Positions 27,555 through 36,359 of a stretch of DNA of 64,000 nt are shown here, in pieces. This DNA is from Flavobacterium fryxellicola (GTDB taxonomy: Bacteria > Bacteroidota > Bacteroidia > Flavobacteriales > Flavobacteriaceae), in NCBI RefSeq assembly GCF_900143245.1, contig NZ_FRDK01000010.1, positions 62,001 to 126,000 on the forward strand, in the 5' to 3' direction. Below the pieces are notes generated by a model, which made no database searches, was not told the DNA's origin, and saw nothing but the letters and a program-made list of their open reading frames with translations. The translations under genes were made by a program, and so were the position numbers. How positions within the stretch are numbered: the first letter of the stretch is position 1; every line of letters begins with the position of its first letter.

Positions 27555-27615
27555 GTGACATTGATCACTTTTTAAAGGAATTAGTATTCGCAAATTTACG
27601 GAGTGAACGTTCACT
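27555..27615 (+). promoter_or_regulatory. GTNAC palindrome site 3 plus TetR operator (second efflux operon)
   Basis: GTGAC-ATTG-ATCAC at 27555-27568, centre 27561.5. At the expected -7 position (27591-27598) the match is weak, CAAATTTA. Immediately downstream lies a perfect 14-bp palindrome AGTGAACGTTCACT (27602-27615), a typical TetR operator across the start site. Confidence 0.65.
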
Positions 27616-27639
27616 TACCTGTTTTTAAATCACTTTAAA

Positions 27640-28224
27640 ATGAAAATGTCAGACAAACAACTGAAGATTATCAAAGCAACTGGAAGGATTCTAACGGAAT
27701 CCGGTGTTAGTCGTTTAACCATAAAAAAATTGGCCGCAGCCATGCAATTTTCTGAAAGTGCAATTTACAGACATTTTGAAAGCAAAGAGGAAATCATCCT
27801 TGCATTACTTGATTTTCTGGCCACTAATATGGATGAAAGATTAACCGCTTCGCATTCCAAAAATGAAAATCAAAAAGAGCAATTTATACAATTATTTCAG
27901 AATCAGTATTGGTTTTTTAAACAAAATCCACACTTTGTTGTAGCAGTTTTTTCAGATGGTTTAATGGAAGAAAGTCAGCGCATCAACGAAATGATTTACA
28001 AAATAATGAGTGTAAAAATCAAATATTTAAAACCACTACTAATTGAAGGTCAGCAATCAGGTGTTTTCACCAATGCCATTTCTGCAGATGATTTAACGCA
28101 TATCGTAATGGGAGCTTTCCGACTCCAAATGTACAAATGGCGCATAGCTGATTTTAAGTTTGACATTGAAATCGAAGGAAATAAAATGATACAAGCTATG
28201 TTAACATTAATCCATTTAAAATGA
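27640..28224 (+). CDS. TetR/AcrR-family regulator of a MacB-type efflux operon
   Basis: 194 residues. The N-terminal HTH has LTIKKLAAAMQFSESAIYRHFESKEEIILALL, a standard TetR recognition region at about 28-55. The rest is a helical ligand-binding domain. Its last codons overlap the start of the TolC gene (ATGA), so it is the first cistron of the operon. The palindrome at 27602-27615 is its likely operator. Met3 (ATG 27646) is an equally possible start. Confidence 0.9.
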   Translation: MKMSDKQLKIIKATGRILTESGVSRLTIKKLAAAMQFSESAIYRHFESKEEIILALLDFLATNMDERLTASHSKNENQKEQFIQLFQNQYWFFKQNPHFVVAVFSDGLMEESQRINEMIYKIMSVKIKYLKPLLIEGQQSGVFTNAISADDLTHIVMGAFRLQMYKWRIADFKFDIEIEGNKMIQAMLTLIHLK

Positions 28225-29531
28225 AAACTACATTCCAAATTTTATTGCTGATACTGCTCAGTTTTGAGTTGCAAGCTCAGGAAACACTATCCTTTAACAG
28301 CATTGATGCCGTTTTACTTTACGTCGAAAAAAATGCGGCAGTGCTTAAAATTTCTAACGAACAAGTGGCATTGTCAAAGTACCAAACTTTAATTTCAAAA
28401 ATAAATGCGTTTAATCCCCGAGGAAATGCTACAGCTTCTGCAACGGATAATTTACAGCTTCCAACAAATTATTTGCCGGCACAAATCTTTGGCGGTGTTC
28501 CTGGTACTTTCAAAGAAACACAATTTGGACAACAATACGTCAGTACCATTGCTATTACACCGCAAATTGATCTGATAAATATTCCCGCTTGGCAGAAAAT
28601 AAAAGCGTCAAAAATCAATGAAAACTATTCCGTCACAACGACTTTATTAGTCAAGAAAAATCTTTTTGAGACCATAGCAAATACCTATTACAACATCGTT
28701 TCCATTCAAAAACAAATTGAAGTACTGCATGCCAATTATTCGAATACTAAAAAGATTGAAGACATTGTTTCCACCAAACAAAAAGAAGGTCTGGCCAGGC
28801 AACAAGATTGGAATCAAGCTACTGCAAATGTGTTGCAAATTGAGGATAAAGAAACACAACTCGTTACTGTCCTACTCCAACAGAATAACATTTTGAAAAC
28901 AGTCTGCGATATTCCAATTACAACTGTTTTAGAAATAAGTGAAACACAAGAAAATGCAACGGAAAATACTGTTTTGGATGTTACCAATACTTTATTGAGT
29001 CAACAGAGCAAGTTGCTTCAAGAGGTTTCCAATCAAGAGTTGAAAAGTTTCAATTCCTCTTTTTTCCCAACGCTTTCATTAATAGGAAGCTGGATGTATC
29101 AAGATAATAGTAATGCTGGCTTTTTTAATCCAAATTCAAATACGTTTCAAGCCTCTTATGTCGGACTTCGATTGAATTATGCACTGCCGGACGCTTCTAA
29201 ATATCTGCAAAAAAGGAATTTGAAAACAAGTGCTGCCATTGCTCAAGAAAATGCAAAACACAATTTGCTTCAGGAAAACAATCAAAACCAACAGTTGAAA
29301 TTAGAGTATCAGAAAGCAGTTGACAGTTATGTGATTAACCAAAAAATTGCTGCACTTAAAATTGACACCTACACTAAAAATTTAGAAATATACCATCAAG
29401 ATTTGATTTCGCTTGATAATTTAATGATTTCTTTTAATGATAAATTAAATGCCGAACTTAACTTAAAAGTGATAGCCACCAATATTTCCTATTTGACCAC
29501 TAAAATAAACCTCAACAACATCATTCAATAA
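28221..29531 (+). CDS. TolC-family outer membrane efflux protein
   Basis: 436 residues with a signal peptide (TTFQILLLILLSFELQAQ) and the long alpha-helical barrel pattern of TolC. The first repeat starts LSFNSIDAVLLYVEKNAAVL. It would serve the adaptor and MacB-like transporter in the same operon. Start and stop overlap the neighbouring genes by a few bases. Confidence 0.88.
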   Translation: MKTTFQILLLILLSFELQAQETLSFNSIDAVLLYVEKNAAVLKISNEQVALSKYQTLISKINAFNPRGNATASATDNLQLPTNYLPAQIFGGVPGTFKETQFGQQYVSTIAITPQIDLINIPAWQKIKASKINENYSVTTTLLVKKNLFETIANTYYNIVSIQKQIEVLHANYSNTKKIEDIVSTKQKEGLARQQDWNQATANVLQIEDKETQLVTVLLQQNNILKTVCDIPITTVLEISETQENATENTVLDVTNTLLSQQSKLLQEVSNQELKSFNSSFFPTLSLIGSWMYQDNSNAGFFNPNSNTFQASYVGLRLNYALPDASKYLQKRNLKTSAAIAQENAKHNLLQENNQNQQLKLEYQKAVDSYVINQKIAALKIDTYTKNLEIYHQDLISLDNLMISFNDKLNAELNLKVIATNISYLTTKINLNNIIQ

Positions 29532-30628
29532 TGAAAACAATAGTAGAAAGCACACTAATTTTAGCATCACTCGCACTGTTTTTTTCCTGTGGTAAAAAAA
29601 CGGAAGAAAGCAAAGTAGAACGCAAAAACATCACCGAAATGGTCTTTGCATCGGGAACTTTAAAAGCTGATGACGAATACAATTTGATGGCACAAACGGA
29701 GGGATACATCACCAAAATCAATTTTAATGAAGGCGATGAAGTCGCTGCTGGAAAAATTTTGGCCGTAATCGACAATCAGCAAAGTACTATCAATACTAAA
29801 AGTGGATCCAAATTATTGCAAATCGCAAAAGCAAATACCAGTTCCAATGCACCACTTTTACAACAATCAAAAGCAAATTTAAACGCAGCAAATTTAAAAC
29901 TGCAACAAGATGAATTGTTGGCCGGTCGGTATAAAAAATTGGTTGAAAGCAACAGCATTGCTAAGGTTGAATACGAAAATATATTGATTGCCGTGAGCAA
30001 TTCGAGAGCTACTGTCTCGGCATTGGAACAACAATACCAAAATCTTTTGGTTCAAGCCAATCAGCAAGTGATTGTTCAAAACCAGCAATTGGAAAACAGT
30101 CTGGTTCTTCAGAATTTTAATGAAGTAAAGGCTTTGGTAAACGGTAAAATTTACAAACAGAAAAAACAAGTGGGAGATTATGTCCGCAAAGGCGATATTA
30201 TTGCGGTGATAGCCAACAACCAGAAAATTTACGCCAATTTGAATGTCGATGAAAGCAATATGGGAAAGATCAAATTGAATCAGCAAATCGTCGTAAAACT
30301 GAACGTAAACAGCGACAAAACCTACAAAGGTGTTATTTCAGAAATACTACCCACTTTTGATGAGCAGTCGCAATCTTTTATCATAAAAGCCATTTTTACA
30401 GAACCTATGGATTTTGCCATTTCCGGAACCCAATTAGAAGCAAACATTTTTGTGAATAAAAAGCAAAATGCTTTAGTCATTCCAAGAAGTTTTTTGGGTT
30501 ATGGCAACAAAGTTTTGGATGAAGACAGAAAACCAATAACAGTAAAAACAGGGATTGTTTCCTCTGATTATGTTGAAATACTAGCGGGTTTAAAAGAAAA
30601 TCAAATCGTATTAAAAGAATTGTACTGA
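29531..30628 (+). CDS. Periplasmic adaptor lipoprotein (HlyD/MacA type)
   Basis: 365 residues. A lipoprotein signal ends ALFFSC (Cys at about 20). A lipoyl-like domain (EGYITKINFNEGDEVAAGKILAVID) is followed by a coiled-coil hairpin (about 95-185), a second lipoyl half (VNGKIYKQKKQVGDYVRKGDIIAVI), a beta-barrel and the membrane-proximal end. It joins the TolC duct to the FtsX/MacB-like permease. Its ATG overlaps the TolC stop (TAATG). Confidence 0.88.
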   Translation: MKTIVESTLILASLALFFSCGKKTEESKVERKNITEMVFASGTLKADDEYNLMAQTEGYITKINFNEGDEVAAGKILAVIDNQQSTINTKSGSKLLQIAKANTSSNAPLLQQSKANLNAANLKLQQDELLAGRYKKLVESNSIAKVEYENILIAVSNSRATVSALEQQYQNLLVQANQQVIVQNQQLENSLVLQNFNEVKALVNGKIYKQKKQVGDYVRKGDIIAVIANNQKIYANLNVDESNMGKIKLNQQIVVKLNVNSDKTYKGVISEILPTFDEQSQSFIIKAIFTEPMDFAISGTQLEANIFVNKKQNALVIPRSFLGYGNKVLDEDRKPITVKTGIVSSDYVEILAGLKENQIVLKELY

Positions 30629-31869
30629 TGAAAAATTACAAACACAATATCAATTCTGAAATTGCTTTTATCCATTTGATTTCCAAAAAGAAACAGACGA
30701 TGGTCGCTGCATTAGGAGTTACGGTTGGGATTGCCATTTTTATTTTTATGAATTCGCTGATGTATGGTTTTGAAGTATATTCTGTTGAAAGTTTATTTAA
30801 ATCGACACCACATTTACGAATTTATAAAGAAGAACACATCAGCCAGCCCTTAATTAAAACCAGCAAAACCGATTTAGCTTTGCTTACCAATCCTAAAATC
30901 ACGAAAGAAAGCAAGAAATTAATCAATCCGAATTTAATCATTGAAGCGCTGAAAAAGCAACCTGAGGTAATTGGCGTAACGCCAAACGTTTCTGTAAATG
31001 TGTTTTACAATAATGGAGAAGCACAAGTAACGGGAAGAACATCCGGAGTGAATATCGAGGAGCAAAACACGATGTTTCAATTGGAACAATACATTGTTGA
31101 AGGTAAATATTCCGACTTAAAAGCCAATCAAAACGGAATCATTTTAGGGGTTGGAATTGCTGAAAAACTGAATGTTCGGTTGGCTGATAATATTTCGGTT
31201 ACCACAGCTTATGGCGTTTCTAAAGTGATGAAAGTGGTCGCGTTATTAAAAACCGGAGTTACAAATACCGACAAAACACTATCGTATACCAACATTTCGG
31301 CAGCACAACAACTCAACAAACAGGGCGCAAGTTTCATAACCGATATTTATGTGAATATCAATGATTATGAAACGGCTAAAAAGCTAATTCCAAAATTTAA
31401 ACAGTTAAGTGGATATGAAGTTGAAGATTGGGAAACTGCCAACACTTCGGCAGCGGCCGCAAATAAAATCAGAAAAATGATGGCCATGGCCATTTCGTTT
31501 TCGATAATGCTGGTAGCAGCTTTTGGCATTTACAATATTTTGAATATGACTATCATGGAGAAACTAAATGATATTGCAATTCTGAAAGCCATTGGATTTT
31601 CAGGCAAAGATGTCATCCGAATTTTTGTAAAAGAAGCCATTGTTATTGGATTAATCGGGATTGCATTTGGTTTGGTGTTAGCGATACTTTTAGTGAAAGT
31701 AATGGGCAATATGTGGGTTGGCGGCGATATAGGTTTTTTTCCAATTCGATTTTTTCCAAAATTCTTTGGATTAGGAATAGGATTCGGATTAATTGTAACC
31801 ACATTGGCGGGTTATATTCCGGCCAGAAAAGCAGCAAAATTAGATCCTATAACAATTTTTAGAAAATGA
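30628..31869 (+). CDS. FtsX/MacB-like ABC transporter permease
   Basis: 413 residues with one N-terminal helix (about 22-44), a large periplasmic MacB-PCD domain (about 50-280), and three C-terminal helices. The ending AGYIPARKAAKLDPITIFRK is the highly conserved coupling helix and tail of LolC/MacB permeases. Such mechanotransmission pumps drive substrates from the periplasm through TolC. Confidence 0.92.
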   Translation: MKNYKHNINSEIAFIHLISKKKQTMVAALGVTVGIAIFIFMNSLMYGFEVYSVESLFKSTPHLRIYKEEHISQPLIKTSKTDLALLTNPKITKESKKLINPNLIIEALKKQPEVIGVTPNVSVNVFYNNGEAQVTGRTSGVNIEEQNTMFQLEQYIVEGKYSDLKANQNGIILGVGIAEKLNVRLADNISVTTAYGVSKVMKVVALLKTGVTNTDKTLSYTNISAAQQLNKQGASFITDIYVNINDYETAKKLIPKFKQLSGYEVEDWETANTSAAAANKIRKMMAMAISFSIMLVAAFGIYNILNMTIMEKLNDIAILKAIGFSGKDVIRIFVKEAIVIGLIGIAFGLVLAILLVKVMGNMWVGGDIGFFPIRFFPKFFGLGIGFGLIVTTLAGYIPARKAAKLDPITIFRK

Positions 31870-32546
31870 TACAATCAGAACTATTATTACAGGCAAAAGA
31901 AGTTAGTAAATATTTTTACGAACCCGAAAAATTTAAGGTTTTGAATAATATCTCTTTTGACATTCATAAAGGGGAATTTGTAACTATGGTAGGAAAATCA
32001 GGTTCTGGAAAATCGACTTTGTTATACCTTCTTTCAACAATGGATACGGATTATGAAGGAAATATTATTTTGGACGGTGAAAATTTAACCCTAAAAACAA
32101 AAGAACAGTTAGCTGCCATTCGCAATGAAAAAATTGGTTTTGTCTTCCAGTTCCATTATTTATTACCTGAATTTTCAAGTTTGAAAAACGTGATGATACC
32201 GGCGCTCAAATTAGGTAAATATGCCAAAGAAGAAATTGAATCGAGAGCGTATTCCATTTTGGAAAAATTAGATTTGAAAGACCAAGCATTAAAACCCGCT
32301 TCCAAACTTTCGGGTGGACAGCAACAGCGCGTTGCCATTGCCAGAGCCTTAATAAACGATCCGAAAATCATTATGGGCGACGAACCAACGGGTAATTTAG
32401 ACAGTAAAAATGCAGCAATAGTTTTTGATTTGTTCAAACATCTGACAACTGAATTCAACCAAACGGTCCTTGCAGTGACCCACGACAATGATTTTGCAAA
32501 AGCCAGCGATAGAATTATTGAAATGGCCGATGGAATTATTTTGTAA
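31866..32546 (+). CDS. LolD/MacB-type ABC transporter ATP-binding protein
   Basis: 226 residues, a complete ABC ATPase: Walker A GKSGSGKST at 43-51, Q-loop FVFQFHYLLPEF, signature LSGGQQQRVAIARAL, Walker B IIMGDEPTGNLDS and switch His in VTHDNDFA. It overlaps the permease gene by 4 bp and energises it. It closes the TetR-TolC-adaptor-permease-ATPase operon. Confidence 0.93.
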   Translation: MIQSELLLQAKEVSKYFYEPEKFKVLNNISFDIHKGEFVTMVGKSGSGKSTLLYLLSTMDTDYEGNIILDGENLTLKTKEQLAAIRNEKIGFVFQFHYLLPEFSSLKNVMIPALKLGKYAKEEIESRAYSILEKLDLKDQALKPASKLSGGQQQRVAIARALINDPKIIMGDEPTGNLDSKNAAIVFDLFKHLTTEFNQTVLAVTHDNDFAKASDRIIEMADGIIL

Positions 32547-32944
32547 AAAAAGGAAATTTAAAAAAAAATAGTAGTGCCACAGCAGACACAGCAATGCAAA
32601 TTTAACAGGATCAAACCATCGCTATTTATCTCAAAAACAATTGAAGTAACGCTCAAAAACCAGATTCCCGTTAAATATAAATACACTTTATTATTTTTTA
32701 TAACCAATTGAAAATAAACTAATTATATTTTTTATTGTATCAAGAATATTCCTAAATTAGTAGTCTAAAAAATAATATTGGCTTAATCCATTAAATTGGT
32801 TTTAAAGCAATTATTTTTCATCTCGAATTGCCCAAATTTCATGCGTTTTAGTTTTGTTAAAAATTACCATTTTTTGAGTGACTCATAGCAAACATTTTAA
32901 AATAATTAATAACTGCAATTAAATTAATCTAAATAGTAAGAAAA
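32547..32944. other. Intergenic gap, no supported gene
   Basis: AT-rich spacer of about 400 bp. I see no clear terminator, hairpin, or open frame. GTGACTCATAGCAA at 32878-32891 holds only one half of the island's palindrome and has no -7 element at the required distance. Confidence 0.6.
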
Positions 32945-33328
32945 ATGGAAACTAAAAAAACACTATATCAGTTGCACAAATAACACAAAACGTGGTTAAA
33001 CAAACTTCTGTTTTATAAAGATGAAATTTCTACAATGGCGAAACGGATAAATGAAGTGGCCGAAAAGAATACTTCAAAAGAGCTGCGTTCCCAATGCGAT
33101 CATTTCCACAATCAGCTGGTAATTCAAAAAGAACAGATTGACCTCTTAAATCATGATATCAGAAGTCACGAATCGTATCTTGAAGCAGCGGTGCGAAAAA
33201 ATACTGTTTCTATTGCAGACGAAAAATGTACAGACCATAAAAAACATCGCGAGAGCATTGAAATTTTTGAAAAGATATTTAAACATTTAAGAGAAGAACT
33301 GATTGATTTTCTATCCAAATGGATGTAA
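32945..33328 (+). pseudogene. Small coiled-coil protein with a premature TAA near its start
   Basis: ATG 32945 starts a frame METKKTLYQLHK that meets TAA at 32981 (codon 13) and then continues in the same frame (HKTWLNKLLFYKDEISTM...) to 33328, about 127 codons in all. The continuation is a charged, helical, probably coiled-coil protein ending LREELIDFLSKWM. One base change (for example CAA or GAA to TAA) explains the interruption. Translation could restart at ATG 33035 to give 97 residues. I recall small hypothetical proteins of this look in Flavobacterium but no function. Confidence that the upstream part belongs is moderate. Confidence 0.6.
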
Positions 33329-33864
33329 GACATAAAACGATCTTTCTAAACGCATTTTTTGGGTATGAAATAATAATTTTTTAATCGGTTGTCACATCAA
33401 TTAACCCATTGGGTCCAATTAGTATTTGAAAATAATTTTTTTTCAGTTCGAGTGATTTTCGATAGAAAATCATAAGAACAAGAAAAATTTCATTACAAAA
33501 GGTTCTCGATACATTTTTTGTTATGCTTTGCTCCACAAAAAACACTTGAACAAACGTTTTGAATAATTACACCCAGCGGGTTTAATTATATCAATATTGT
33601 CAGATTAAAAAAAGGTATAGTCATTACGGGACGAATTTCATATTTCGAACTGTCGTGCCACCAAATATATAACTGCAGCGAGGTAAGCTCCGTCAGGAGC
33701 AAAATATTGGCAGCAAATTAAATAGGCACGTCTCTAAAAAATGTCCCGTAGGGACTATATCTATTAAGTTTTATCAATTTTAAAAAGTTTTTATCGGACA
33801 ACAATGAGATTATACAACAGTTTATAACTCTCAAAACATAGATTTTAAAATTTATTTATACACA
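33329..33864. other. Intergenic gap with short inverted repeats
   Basis: No gene is seen. Two small hairpins of the same design occur: GCTCC-gtca-GGAGC at 33687-33700 and GTCCC-gta-GGGAC at 33743-33755, in a stretch of moderate GC (about 33640-33770) that contrasts with AT-rich flanks. From memory, similar sequence recurs between genes in Flavobacterium, so I read it as a dispersed intergenic repeat. Confidence 0.5.
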
Positions 33865-33908
33865 GTGATAAATATCATACAGCAATTTCGAAAGCTAAAC
33901 TAAATTTG
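33865..33908 (+). promoter_or_regulatory. GTNAC palindrome site 4 and -7 element (peroxiredoxin promoter)
   Basis: GTGAT-AAAT-ATCAT at 33865-33878, centre 33871.5. TAAATTTG at 33901-33908 is a perfect -7 element ending 36.5 bp away. Confidence 0.65.
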
Positions 33909-33940
33909 AATCAATAAATTAATATCAAATAAATAATATC

Positions 33941-34585
33941 ATGGAAGAAAAAGTATATTCAATGCCTAGAATTGGCGACATGGCCCCGGATTTTGAAGTC
34001 GTTACAACTACGGGGAAATTAAAATTTTCAGATTACAATAGAGGAAGCTGGGTAATATTTTTTTCACATCCTGCTGATTTTACACCTGTTTGCACAACAG
34101 AACTGAGCGGTTTTGCAAAAGAAAAAGACTTTTTCGCAGCACACAATACTAAACTGATGGGTTTGAGTATCGATAGTATACACTCACACATTGCCTGGGT
34201 AAATGCAGTTCACGAAAAAACAGACGTTTTATTTGAATTTCCTATAGTGGCAGATATTAGCATGGAGGTGGCATAATTGTACGGGATGCTACAACCTGGA
34301 GAAAGTGAAACCGCCGCCGTTCGAGCCGTTTTCATAATTGATCCAGAGGGAAAAGTTCGTTTAATCATGTATTATCCTCTTAATGTAGGTAGGAATATGG
34401 CAGAGATTAAACGCACTTTGTTAACTTTACAAACCTCCGATGAACATAAAGTAGCCATGCCTCTGGACTGGCAACCGGGAGATAAAGTACTAATTCCGGC
34501 TCCAAAAACAGTGGAAGCGTTAGCCGAAAGAAAGAAAAGCGATTTAGAAATGGTGGACTGGTATTTAGCGAAAAAGTCGCTATAA
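33941..34585 (+). pseudogene. 1-Cys (Prx6-type) peroxiredoxin interrupted by an in-frame TAA
   Basis: The two open frames 33941-34276 and 34277-34585 are the same reading frame, split only by TAA at 34274-34276 (codon 112). Together they give about 214 residues, the normal Prx6 length: FSHPADFTPVCTTELSGF with peroxidatic Cys51, then FPIVADISMEVA, stop, LYGMLQPGESETAAVRAVFIIDP, and the Prx6-type C-terminal domain (MPLDWQPGDK). A single C-to-T change of CAA would create the stop. The first fragment keeps the active site but lacks the rest of the thioredoxin fold. It could be a recent inactivation, a consensus error, or readthrough. Prx6 proteins reduce peroxides and may act on persulfides. Confidence 0.85.
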
Positions 34586-34606
34586 AATTTTTTCTGAATT
34601 TCGAAT

Positions 34607-34635
34607 AAAGACCATCCTTGTGATGGTTTTTTTTT
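34607..34635 (+). terminator. Rho-independent terminator after the peroxiredoxin gene
   Basis: ACCATC (34611-34616) pairs with GATGGT (34622-34627) and is followed by a run of nine T. Confidence 0.85.
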
Positions 34636-34672
34636 GTGTTTCAAAGAAAATAATGAGCTTTAAATTGTCTCT

Positions 34673-34686
34673 GTGACTTTTGTCAC
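34673..34686. promoter_or_regulatory. Extra upstream GTNAC palindrome before the first MBL-rhodanese gene
   Basis: TGTGACTTTTGTCACA (34672-34687) is the most symmetric GTGAC-n4-GTCAC copy in the window. Its centre (34679.5) is 48 bp upstream of the promoter-proximal site. No -7 element lies at the usual distance, so it may be an auxiliary site. Confidence 0.6.
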
Positions 34687-34700
34687 ATACTATATTTACT

Positions 34701-34764
34701 GATAAAATAGTTATTTTATCATGATAATTATCACTTTGCACTCTGAAAGTGTCCTATAAATTTG
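34701..34764 (+). promoter_or_regulatory. GTNAC-type site 5, flanking palindrome and -7 element (first MBL-rhodanese gene)
   Basis: ATGAT-AATT-ATCAC at 34721-34734 has its centre at 34727.5. The -7 element TAAATTTG (34757-34764) ends exactly 36.5 bp away. Just upstream is a separate perfect palindrome, GATAAAATA-gt-TATTTTATC (34701-34720), of unknown ligand. The -7 element lies within the longest open frame, which shows that translation begins later, at 34813. Confidence 0.65.
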
Positions 34765-34812
34765 CGTCAATATAATTTATATAAACGTAGTACTAATTCA
34801 AAACACATGATT

Positions 34813-36228
34813 ATGAAAATCGAACAAATTTATACCGGATGTATTGCTCACGCAGCTTATTATTTAGAAAGTAACGGCGAAGCTGCCATTTTTGATCCAT
34901 TACGCGAAGTACAGCCTTACATCGATAGAGCATTTAAAGACAACGCTAAAATTAAGTATGTATTTCTGACTCATTTCCACGCGGATTTTGTTTCGGGACA
35001 TTTGGACTTAGCCAATAAAACAAATGCGAAAATTGTTTACGGTCCAACAGCAAAACCTGCTTATGAAATTATTACTGCCGAAGACGGACAAATTTTTGAA
35101 ATTGGAAACTACAAAGTAAAAGTACTTCATACACCGGGACACACCATGGAAAGTACAACTTTTCTGTTGATTGACGAGAACGGTAAAGAACACGGACTTA
35201 TAACTGGCGACACCTTGTTTATTGGCGATGTAGGACGACCTGATTTGGCGCAACACGTTGTGGCTGATTTAACCCAAGACAAACTGGCCAGACATCTGTA
35301 CCAATCCTTGCGCAACAAAATCATGCCTTTGTCTGATGATTTAATTGTATATCCCAACCACGGAGCAGGTTCTGCTTGTGGGAAAATGATGAGTAAAGAA
35401 ACTACCGATACGTTGGGCAACCAAAAGAAAACCAACTACGCCCTGAACCCAAAGATGACCGAAGATGAGTTTGTTACTGCGGTACTAACAGGTTTAACAG
35501 CTCCTCCAGGATATTTCCCTGCCAATGTCTTGATGAACATCAACGGTTATGAAAGTTTAGATGTTGTACTTAAAAAAGCCAACACACCTTTAAATGTAGA
35601 AGAATTTGAATTGATTTCCAATGAAACTCGCGCCCTAATTTTGGATACGCGCTTGGCATCCGAATTTGCAGATGGATTTATCCCAAATAGCGTAAACATT
35701 GGCTTAGATGGTAATTTTGCTATGTGGGTGGGAGAAATGATTCCCGATATAAAACAAGAAATACTATTAGTTACTGAGACCGGAAAAGAAGAAGAAAGTA
35801 TGGTTCGTCTTTCTCGAATAGGCTACGACAGTACGATTGGATACCTAAAAGATGGTTTTGAATCTTGGAAAAAAGCGGGTAAAGAAGTCGATACACTCAC
35901 CCGAATTACTGCAACTGAACTGGAAGAAAAACTAAAGAATGAGGAAATTCCCGTTTTTGATGTCAGAAAGAAAAGCGAATATTTATCCGAGCATCTTGTT
36001 GGAGCGGTAAATGTTCCGTTAAACGAAATCAACAATCATTTGGCTGAATTTCCAAAAGAAAAACCATTTATCCTGCATTGCGCCGGAGGTTATCGCAGTA
36101 TGTTAGCGGCATCGATTCTAAAAATGCGGGGTTGGGATAATTTTGTAGATGTCATTGGCGGTTTTACAGAAATCAAAGAAACCAGTCTCCCAAAAACGGA
36201 TTATGTATGTCCGACAACATTATTATAA
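34813..36228 (+). CDS. MBL-fold persulfide dioxygenase-like protein with two rhodanese domains
   Basis: I start at ATG 34813 (MKIEQIYTG, 471 residues); ATG 34807 is the alternative, and anything earlier would begin upstream of the mapped promoter. The N-terminal metallo-beta-lactamase fold has HFHADF at 54-59, HTPGHT and a GDTLFIGDVGRPDL segment as in ETHE1-type persulfide dioxygenases. Two rhodanese domains follow: the first (ILDTRLASEFADGF) has no Cys at the active loop, the second has HCAGGYRS with Cys423. Predicted reaction: oxidation of glutathione-like or protein persulfide to sulfite, with sulfur transfer by the live rhodanese. It is a cytosolic paralogue of the gene at 37115. Confidence 0.9.
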   Translation: MKIEQIYTGCIAHAAYYLESNGEAAIFDPLREVQPYIDRAFKDNAKIKYVFLTHFHADFVSGHLDLANKTNAKIVYGPTAKPAYEIITAEDGQIFEIGNYKVKVLHTPGHTMESTTFLLIDENGKEHGLITGDTLFIGDVGRPDLAQHVVADLTQDKLARHLYQSLRNKIMPLSDDLIVYPNHGAGSACGKMMSKETTDTLGNQKKTNYALNPKMTEDEFVTAVLTGLTAPPGYFPANVLMNINGYESLDVVLKKANTPLNVEEFELISNETRALILDTRLASEFADGFIPNSVNIGLDGNFAMWVGEMIPDIKQEILLVTETGKEEESMVRLSRIGYDSTIGYLKDGFESWKKAGKEVDTLTRITATELEEKLKNEEIPVFDVRKKSEYLSEHLVGAVNVPLNEINNHLAEFPKEKPFILHCAGGYRSMLAASILKMRGWDNFVDVIGGFTEIKETSLPKTDYVCPTTLL

Positions 36229-36250
36229 AACAAGTTTTGTTCCATACAAA

Positions 36251-36287
36251 GAGAGAGAATCTGAAAAGGTTCTCTCTTTTTTTGTGC
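36251..36287 (+). terminator. Rho-independent terminator after the first MBL-rhodanese gene
   Basis: GAGAGAGAA (about 36251-36259) pairs with TTCTCTCTT (about 36270-36278) around a 10-nt loop, followed by a T-run. Confidence 0.88.
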
Positions 36288-36291
36288 CAAA

Positions 36292-36335
36292 GTGATAATA
36301 GTCACCATGCAACAGCAGTACTGTCAGTACTTTTG
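36292..36335 (+). promoter_or_regulatory. GTNAC palindrome site 6 and -7 element (carbonic anhydrase promoter)
   Basis: GTGAT-AATA-GTCAC at 36292-36305, centre 36298.5. TACTTTTG (36328-36335) is a -7 element ending 36.5 bp away. The ATG at 36360 follows by 25 bp. Confidence 0.7.
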
Positions 36336-36359
36336 AAAAAAATTTATAGATTTAGTACA

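Noticed and set aside
32878..32891. GTGACTCATAGCAA as another GTNAC site
   Set aside because: Only one half-site matches and no -7 element is found at 36-37 bp.
33391..33404. GTCACATCAATTAA as another GTNAC site
   Set aside because: Second half-site does not match; the nearest -7-like element is 6 bp out of place.
26299..34585. Stop-codon reassignment (TAA read as sense)
   Set aside because: TAA is the normal terminator of many intact genes in the window, so the in-frame TAA codons are lesions or errors.
34762..34812. 17-residue extension of the first MBL-rhodanese gene
   Set aside because: Its start coincides with the -7 element, so it cannot be in the transcript; family members start MKIEQIYTG.
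36207..36359. 51-residue N-terminal extension of the carbonic anhydrase
   Set aside because: It overlaps the preceding gene, its terminator and the site 6 promoter, and would bury the lipoprotein signal.
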